DNA of 64,000 nt. It comes from Dendrolimus kikuchii. Lineage: Eukaryota > Arthropoda > Insecta > Lepidoptera > Lasiocampidae. The number at the start of each line of letters is the position of its first letter. Position 1 is the first letter of the stretch. Location: contig CM034406.1 of the NCBI GenBank assembly GCA_019925095.2, positions 12,310,388-12,374,387 on the forward strand, read 5' to 3'. Made by a program: the position numbers and the translations under genes. The notes beneath the pieces are model-generated. The model searched no databases, had not been told where the DNA came from, and was given only the letters and a program-made list of their open reading frames with translations. Of the stretch, positions 56,478 to 64,000 are shown one piece after another.

Positions 56478-57125
56478 AAGTGTTGTCTATCTATCTACCT
56501 ATAACAGACGGACACTGAAATGAAATCATGAGGGTTGCATTTACCTTTTAGAAGTCGGAACCCTAAAAAGCATGATACCACATCAAATTCAAAGTTCTCC
56601 GTCTCTTAATGTTGTATCACAAAATCAGTAGACTATTATCTGAGTATCTAATTTACAACTTTAAATACAACTACATAAAGTTCAAATCGTATTCAGCAAA
56701 TCATAACTAAACCGAATCGTGACGATGACACGGACATTATGGAGCGATGTGCGTCTCATTTAGTTTTCAAAAAAGACAACACTTCATAGAATTTTCAACT
56801 TTATCACGTGTAATTTAAGGTTGAGAATATGATTGATTGATTGTGGTGGTAATTATGCGATCGTGAGTGATGGACCTAGCAGTTTGGTGATAGGGCATGA
56901 TGTGACCAGATTACCCAAGTCTTGGTAACAAAGTTATAATTTCATTTGTTTGCACGAATGTCCAGATATAAGAATAATTGAGGCAAAGTTTAAAAATAAT
57001 GTTCTAGAAGTTTTCATCGGGAACATAAATGGCGATTTTTACTGTGCAGTTTCTTTAAAATTAAATTTACATTTAAAATTCCAAAAGAAAATACTTTAAA
57101 AAAATACATTTAGTTTAGTTTGGTT

Positions 57126-57187
57126 AGTAAGAATATTTAAATGTAATTTTATTTCATAAAAAAAATTTACATTTAAATATTCTTACT
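57126..57187. repeat. Perfect hairpin, 21-bp arms, 20-nt loop
   Basis: 'agtaagaatatttaaatgta' plus one base (57126-57146) is exactly complementary to 57167-57187. AT-rich. Confidence 0.95.
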
Positions 57188-57399
57188 TTACAAATTTCGT
57201 ACAGTACATTTATTTCTTTATTGATATGCTATTTTAATTGAGTACTTAATATTATATGACAGATGTTAAAAATAATAGCAAAGTATATCACTATTTACTT
57301 ATGTTTATAAGCACGGCAGGGGCGACATACTTTCTGTCAAATTTTAACCGCTATAGGAACGTTGTATGTATTACGTTCCTTTGAAGAAATATTTTTTAT

Positions 57400-57725
57400 T
57401 ATTTTTTATTTTTTATATTATTGCAAGAGTTCACCAGACAGGCAGACGGCCCACTGAATGGAAAGCGGTTACCATCTCCTATGGACATTTGCAACACCAA
57501 AGGTGCTACAAATGCGCTGCTGCTAAGTCTCTTAGGGGAGTCTGGATCCTGGTCACTAATGCCGGAACACAACTCAAAGTTGTTATGGCGGCATGCTCTA
57601 GACCAGGGGTGGTAGCCATCCAGTCGGGCAAATGCCCTACCACCTGGCTGTGGGTTGTTTAGTCGCCTCTTACGACAGGCCGCCCGGCCGCAGGAAATGG
57701 TATTCTTCCTCCATTCCTGCACGGA
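57400..57725 (-). mobile_element. Family-A retroposon, near full length
   Basis: Antisense copy from the T-rich start at 57400 through 'attgcaagagttcaccagac' to 'ccattcctgcacgga'. Possible AAATATT flanks on both sides. Confidence 0.8.
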
Positions 57726-57739
57726 TTAAATATTAATAT

Positions 57740-59248
57740 ATAATTGTTTTATTTAAGACAAATACTGTTGGAATCTCTTTTTTTTATTGTGGCTGATAAA
57801 GTTTGTTACTGGCCAAAATATATTATGTTTAAATATGAAACATTGATGTTCTTTTGTTATTTTTTATCTCTACATTATCCCTCCATTTAAATATCGTCAT
57901 ATATTTCGTACGTGCAGTATTTATTATTTAATTATAATAATAATAATTCATTTATTTCAGAAATTGAGCATTTCCATATTATACAGTTTTATATTATAAA
58001 TTATTTCAATGTTATCAAATTTTAACTTTAAAATTAATTCACGGATTATTTATAGTCCGCTTAATTATTTAATACTAAAGTTTGTCCCGCAGCGCATGTC
58101 AAACTCTAGGCAGTAACTTTATTTTACTTCATAAAAATTTTATTTGGTTGTTTACATATAATAAATCATAACCAGAAACTAATTCCATATGTTACAGTCT
58201 ACACAACTTGCCCAGCAAAACATAGTGAGTCGAAGCCAACCTGATTTGGAGTAATACAATGAATGCCATGTTGTTTATGACATCGTAGGTATTTGTTACT
58301 GCGTTGAAAAATTGCAGCGCCATCTATTTTGCTAATCCATCTATTCTAAGGAAACGACTTCATTTATCGGAATAAAATGTCTCCTAAGTGTTCACTCGGG
58401 TTATAAGCCAGCACTGTGTCGAGTTTCATGTATAGGTATACTGAATTTTTCATGTATGTTCTGTAATTTCCAAAAAAGATGCGATCGCAGCGTCGCTTTT
58501 TCGCTATTTTCGTCTATCCCATAAAAACGACGTTATTTATGGGGATAAAAAGTATCCTAAGTTACGCCCCAAGATATATCGAGTTAAATGTCTACCAGTC
58601 AGACAATCAGAGAAAAATCCCTCTGATTTTTCACATTTTTAAACGCATTGTACAAACTCGAATGATTTACAGATCTATTATAAGTAGTATAGATAGATTT
58701 AAATAAGTGTTTAACAAATACATTCTTTAGTAATACTGAGAAAAATAAAATAAAGGAAACAATACAAGTACGAAAATTGCAATGGACACGGGCTCAGCAT
58801 AATGCTGACTACTATGACCAGCGTCGTTCTTCCGCCTGGAACCAGCAGTTAGAGGCACGAAGGACAATCTTCATATCATCAACTATGGTCAACACTTCTT
58901 CATTGGTCTTCTTCTCCTTCTAGCTTATTCTTATAGCTTTTACCTGCCAGCTACTTTGCCGACCATTATGGCGAATTATACCTAGAGTCCGCGCCATAAA
59001 ATAACTCTCACGGAATATAAACAGACTAGAAATGGCAGCTTCGCTACTTAATAATTTTTTTTTCGTAAAGTAGCCAGGAAATAAATTTAAAGCTTTAATT
59101 ATGGAACATTTTGTATTTATTATTCAGTAATTACTTACATAGATTTACGCAATAGCAATTAATTACACTGGCAGCATTAATTACGGCTATTGCAGTGTCG
59201 CGTCTGTGGGACTTCTTTAGTGGCACGGTCTCTACTACCTACTGCTTA
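57740..59248. other. Intergenic, no gene seen
   Basis: AT-rich. A fragment at 58480-58620 repeats 'gataaaaagtatcctaagtt' type sequence of the 48335-48990 element. Confidence 0.35.
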
Positions 59249-60008
59249 GGGTAGGGTGGTATAAGATTGCGCAGTCCATAAGATTACACATACGTCATGA
59301 TACGACGTTAGGCTGATGGTTGGAGCTAACGTCTGTTGTATTTATGTTCGTGGGTGGAACCGAATTACACTCCCGAAATTAAAATTGAAATTAATTAGCA
59401 AATAAAGTAGTACGTAAGTTGAAATTATATGAGATAGCGGCTGTATTTCATTTTTAGAATGGCGTCGCAGTGTGTAAAACTGCGCACTTTTAGTACATGT
59501 ATATTATGATGCGATTATAAAAGATACTCGCAAGCGAAATGCCAATGGTAAATGTAAAAGAGCAGCGGTTCGGACTTTGGGAATGACAGAGTTAGCTTTA
59601 CAATTTCGTTTGTAACAAACACGATGCGCAAAAATATTAGACAGATTTTTGAGAACTTTTGCAATTATGTGAAGACATTAGGCGAATATTTTGAAGGTTT
59701 AACAGCTAAGGGGTTGAGAAGCACAGCATATGAGTATATAGAAATTCATAATATCCTCGTTTAATGTAGGGGTTCCGCAATTTTATCAATACAATTTTAC
59801 ACACTGGGGTGGATAAAGTTACGCAAATTCCGATTTTTAAATGTAATTTTATTGTAGTAATAGTTGGAGCTTTATCAATTAAATTAATATAGTTATTCAT
59901 TGCCAAGTGTACAAGAGTTCTAAATAAAGCCTAGGTCTCAAATTATACTTGTATTTTTATTTTTATGAGGCGTTATTTGAAAAATGCGCATCTTGCACCA
60001 CCCTACCC
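59249..60008. mobile_element. Non-autonomous DNA element with 24-25-bp terminal repeats
   Basis: GGGTAGGGTGGTATAAGATT and onward at the left matches the complement of the right end (59985-60008: tgcgcatcttgcaccaccct and onward) at most positions. It spans about 760 bp. The only ORF inside (59706-59906) has no domain. No target duplication was found, so the superfamily is open. Confidence 0.65.
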
Positions 60009-61649
60009 AATTACATTGATATATTGTAGGAATTTATAATTACTTACCTTTTCTGACATTTGAATGTCACAACGATCTACCATAAATTCTTTTAAATGGC
60101 CATCTTCCACACAATGTATGAAACTAGCATTAAAATAATAGTCGTAACACAGGATCCATTATTCAATTGACATTATTTTTGGGGAACACTCGAATTGAAT
60201 TGTTTGGTCCGGCCGAGGCAAATATTTTCAAAATAGGGGGCCCTCGGCCATTGTCAAATTGACCGAATGATTGTTGGGGGAACGCATAAATGAATAAGAT
60301 CAGTTTTGCTTATTAGAATTTTTTTTATGACATGACTTCAGATTTATTTAAGTAATAGATTTAAGCAGGCCTTGTATGTCTTATTATACATTTTTTATCT
60401 TCTCATTAGTAGAAAAGTAATAGTATTTCTGTGGAGTTTGTGTTCACTTTTAACCAATAGAAAAACAAATTATAGCCGGTTCCTATATTTTACTAATCAT
60501 TCGCTTGCTTTACCATCGGTTGAATTTTGATAATACTTTTATGGAGCTTATGTCACAATTTTAACAGATATTATGGAAAATGAACGGTCGGTAAGATGTA
60601 GGAACCTGGCATCAATGGATCAATCAATCAATATGTTTAAGATATAGGAAAACGATTACATACATACATATTATCCCGCCTATTTCATATATTAACTTTC
60701 ATTAATGTCTTCATACATATACGCTTATTTAAAGTGCTTTTTACCTAACCTTTCTGGAGAATATGTTCAATTTGATGATGGTGAGTACGTCGCGGTCACC
60801 GCCACCGACTTTATCAGTCACATTGCTGTCATATACCTACTTGTTTTCTGATTCTGCTTTCATTCATTCTCTATACATGCCCAAACCACCTTAACATTCC
60901 TTATTATAATGTACGTCTCTGGGGACCACAGGCCATAAAAACGGTCCTAACTTTTGGGGTGGACTTTTTTAATTCTATCCGCAAAAGAAACACCCAAAGT
61001 AATTTGCTCCATAGTCTCTTGGGCGACTTGAAATTAGTGAACCAATCCTGCCGTCAGTGCACCGTTGGTGAGGACGGGGGATGACACAGATGACCAACAC
61101 TTCACTGAAGTTAAAAGAATATATAGCCTTTATATCTTAAAATTCAGTTTCGTTTACGTTAGTATCAGCCACTATATAGATTTACTTACCTTTATAATTA
61201 ACATTAAACCCACTTGTAAACCCGCATCAATCACACAAAACAAAACATTCAAACAGACATACGGATGTTCAATTCATTCAATAGACTTTTTGCCTCTTAT
61301 CTCGATGAGACAATACATCGGTAAGCAATAAATCCATCTCGGTAGTTGACACCACCGAATAATAGAGAAGGTTCGCTCAGTACAAAATTGATGGCGAGTG
61401 TGGCATGATAGTTGCCTACTGCAGTTGCCATGCCATGCCACATACCATACCCATCAGTATTCGCTGGAATATTCATATTCTCAATATTCTGTATAGTATA
61501 TTTTTTCTACACTCTACTCCTCGTCACCTCAAAGTAAGTTTCGAATTTTTTTATGTATCTAGGTCTCATAATTTGCGCCTCTCCATTAAATACAGAATAA
61601 ATACACCATCACACACAGGACGTGTGTGCTGGTGTATTTTTGTATTTTT
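60009..61649. other. Intergenic, no gene seen
   Basis: AT-rich; open frames at 61065-61331 and 61405-61677 look incidental, and the latter ends in a repeat. Confidence 0.35.
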
Positions 61650-61968
61650 ATTTTATTTTTTTATTGCAGGGGTTTAGCAGACAGGTAGACGGCCCCCTGG
61701 ATGGAAAGCGGTTACAATCGCCTATGGACATTTGCAACACCAAAGGTGCTACAAATGCGCTGCTGCTCTCTTAAGTTAGTCTGGAACCTGGTCACTAATG
61801 CCGGAACACAACTCAAGGTTATTATGGCGACATACTTTAGAGTAGGGGTGGTAGCCATCCAGTCGGGCGAATGCCCTACCACCTGGCTGTGGGTTGTTAA
61901 GTCGCCTCTTACGACAGGCCGCCCGGCCGTAGGAAATTGTATTCTTTCTCCGTTCCTGCACGGATAAA
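61650..61968 (-). mobile_element. Family-A retroposon, near full length
   Basis: Antisense: T-rich start, 'attgcaggggtttagcagac', then 'cgcctcttacgacaggccgc' and 'ccgttcctgcacgga'. Confidence 0.8.
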
Positions 61969-62224
61969 ATAATAACTGTCACCATCCAAGCTGTGCGTCT
62001 CTGGAATGAGTTACCTATATAAGACAAGCCAAATCCTTACCGTGCTTTACAAATCATGTTCAGAAGCATTACTTTTCTATTGTGTATAATAATTCCTAAA
62101 GCTCTTACATAAGTATATGTATGTTTATATTGTCATATGTATATATACGTGTGTGTATATGTATGTGGTATGTACTTATGTGTACTATGTTTATTTATCA
62201 TTCGTCATTATTTATTCCAGCTTC

Positions 62225-62372
62225 TGTATTAAAAATCTATCTATCCCTGCCATGGGTTGCCTGGAAGAGATCGCTTCTTAGCGATAAAGGCGCCCGTTGT
62301 ACAATCTTTTATTTTTTTCTGTTTGTATAAAATATGCTTTGGTGTACAATAAAGAATTATCTATCTATCTAT
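62225..62372 (+). mobile_element. Non-LTR 3' tail (family L) with (TATC)n
   Basis: 'gggttgcctggaagagatcg', 'cttagcgataaaggcgcc', 'tttggtgtacaataaagaat' then TATC repeats (62350-62372). The best-preserved copy of the tail. Confidence 0.85.
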
Positions 62373-63712
62373 CTATAGTTTTGCTCAAACATGTCTGACT
62401 CTGAGTTTATGGGTTCTACTCCCACTTGGAATAGAATATATGTGTGTCCTGCATGTGGTTTTGTATCCGGACTATGCGTGTACGTGTGTGCGTAATAGTA
62501 ACTATGTGCTTTCAAGTTTAATCTTTATTAACTATTATTGTATGTTGAATCCTATAAGAGTAACGTGGCCAGGAGCGTACCTTTTGGAGAAACAAGATTA
62601 GAAATAAATCACCACATTCCGAGTGAGGTAGTTAAATTTAAAGAACGTCATTTAAATTTACTATCCAAGGTGTAATTAAAGACAAACAATTTAAAATTAG
62701 ATTGTAACCATATGTACGATGCTTTTTAAACTGCTATAACATTTCCCCACATACGGAAAAGTCTTACTTAATGGTAACAAACTACATATTATGTCCAAAT
62801 AACTTGCTTGCGACTATATCTACCTTATGTAATTAGTATAATAATAATGTCTACCTATGTAAAAATATAAGTCTGTAGGTAACTAACAATAAGTAAAGAT
62901 TATTTTACGAACATCAATAATCTTTAATGATAGTGATTAAAGAAAACAATATTTTTTTAGTACTGACTGGCTAAATTTGTAATAATGATAATAATATTTT
63001 TCCTAAATATATATGTATATGAAATGATAATATTATAGCCCTTTCACTTCTCAATGCTAGGCTCAAGCCACCCATTACAAGTGGAATGATTAATATACAA
63101 TAAATGCCTAGGATACGTATATTTCCAGAAACATGCTATATAATATTGCCCAAAAAATATTGAAGATGTCAACTCTAACCTTACGTTACGAAAGTATGTA
63201 TAGGTGTTGGTGAAAAATCACTACAAACTTTAATACTTAATATTATGCTTTATATTTGTTACTATAGTTTGAAATGAACCGAATTATTAATATAATGTAT
63301 AATACGTACGAGAGCTGTCTATAAAGTGCTCGGCGACGGCCATGCCCTGCGTTCGGGTGCGTTCGGCTCTTCTCGGAATAGACTTGACGCGCGATGATAG
63401 TGTTGCGTGAACAGTAGATATTCACAATAGCAAGGGCAGCTAGAGTATTCTTCTGTGTCTTAATATTTTGTGACCACAGATGCTTGCATCGCTCACGGCG
63501 GCCTTCTTTGTACTTACCTCGCCCCCCTGTTGTCAATATTTGCATACTAAGAGGGCAAATACAACTAAAAGGGTTCAAATTGTGTTGATTGAGACGTCTG
63601 TTTGAGATTTTTCGGTAAGCAACTTTCAATAATTCACTTTGAAATACATAAACATTGGTGCAATATTATTACTTAAATCATAATACTTTAGTTGTACATC
63701 TTATACTAATAC
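62373..63712. other. Intergenic; one CpG-rich patch
   Basis: AT-rich except 63310-63540, which is GC- and CpG-rich ('gtgctcggcgacggccatgc', 'cttgacgcgcgatgatag'). No clear gene was found on either strand. Confidence 0.3.
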
Positions 63713-63980
63713 TAGCTGTGCCCGCGACGTCGTCCGCGTGAAATTTGTTTTCAAAACCCCCCAATTTTGAAACATTCTTCATTGATGCTTCGCTTCTATT
63801 GCTCTTAGCGTGATGATATATAGCCTATAGCTTTCCTCGATTAATGGGCTATCTAGCACTGAAAGAATTTTTCAAATCAGACCAGTAGTACCTAAGATTA
63901 GCGCGTTCAATCAAACAAACAAACTCTTCAGCTTTATATCTTATACTAAGATATAAAGCTGAAGAGTTTGGTTGTTTGTT
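63713..63980 (+). mobile_element. 'GCTGTGCCCGCGAC' element ending in a hairpin
   Basis: Starts 'tagctgtgcccgcgacgtcg'; interior 'gatatatagcctatagcttt' and 'aatcagaccagtagt' are standard for this lepidopteran family. The 3' end runs into a long inverted repeat (63921-63969). Confidence 0.65.
63921..63969. repeat. Perfect inverted repeat, 23-bp arms, 3-nt loop
   Basis: 'aaactcttcagctttatatc' plus TTA, loop TAC, then the exact complement. The match extends outwards imperfectly (caaacaaac / gttgtttg). The right-most 16 bases of the window repeat 63931-63946 directly. Confidence 0.9.
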
Positions 63981-64000
63981 GTTAGCTTTATATCTTATAC

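Noticed and set aside
63243..63629. 128-codon minus-strand frame
   Set aside because: Arg/His-rich but no domain, no splice or start context, and half lies in AT-rich DNA.
1..64000. CRISPR array, operon-type or prokaryotic system
   Set aside because: No regularly spaced short repeats with spacers; introns and transposons show an animal nuclear genome.

Overview
The window is a nuclear DNA segment from an insect, almost certainly a moth or butterfly. The gene models have insect-type split exons with GT-AG introns. The intergenic DNA is AT-rich and packed with repeat types typical of lepidopteran genomes: Helitron ends with a GGCAG...CTGCC hairpin followed by CTAG, non-LTR tails with the 'gcctggaagagatcgc' block and AATAAA, elements starting 'GCTGTGCCCGCGAC', a mag-like LTR element and tRNA-derived SINEs. 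The species cannot be named from sequence alone.

Layout. (1) About 2-11.4 kb, minus strand: a long gene for an ALMS-motif (Alms1-like, centrosomal) protein. Three coding exons are well supported and its 3' end is unresolved. (2) 12.0-13.4 kb, plus: a THAP zinc-finger gene that diverges from the Alms1-like gene across about 560 bp. Its third exon runs into a 5'-truncated Penelope-like retroelement carrying a GIY-YIG endonuclease domain. (3) 16.2-23.3 kb, plus: a complete four-exon TRAPPC3 (Bet3) gene. Its second intron holds an intact, antisense mag/Ty3 LTR retrotransposon with identical 103-bp LTRs and a perfect 5-bp target duplication. (4) 28.7-47.8 kb: three full-length, apparently intronless genes for secreted ADGF/ADA2-type adenosine deaminases, in minus, plus, minus orientation. 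They are separated by a decayed DD37D mariner and many repeats. (5) 48-64 kb: no convincing gene, only repeats, MITEs and long hairpins.

Functionally the conserved genes are unrelated neighbours: centriole/cilium biology, DNA binding, ER-Golgi vesicle tethering and extracellular adenosine breakdown. The ADGF trio is the only gene cluster. All three copies keep the zinc-binding and catalytic residues, but the third differs next to the catalytic HxH motif and around the HxGET motif, so it may have diverged in substrate handling. The most unusual points are the THAP/Penelope chimeric reading frame, the very recent LTR insertion in TRAPPC3, a candidate series of dynein-light-chain-like Q[TS] motifs in the Alms1-like protein, and several near-perfect hairpins, one pair of which lies inside a Helitron copy and looks like a template-switch product.
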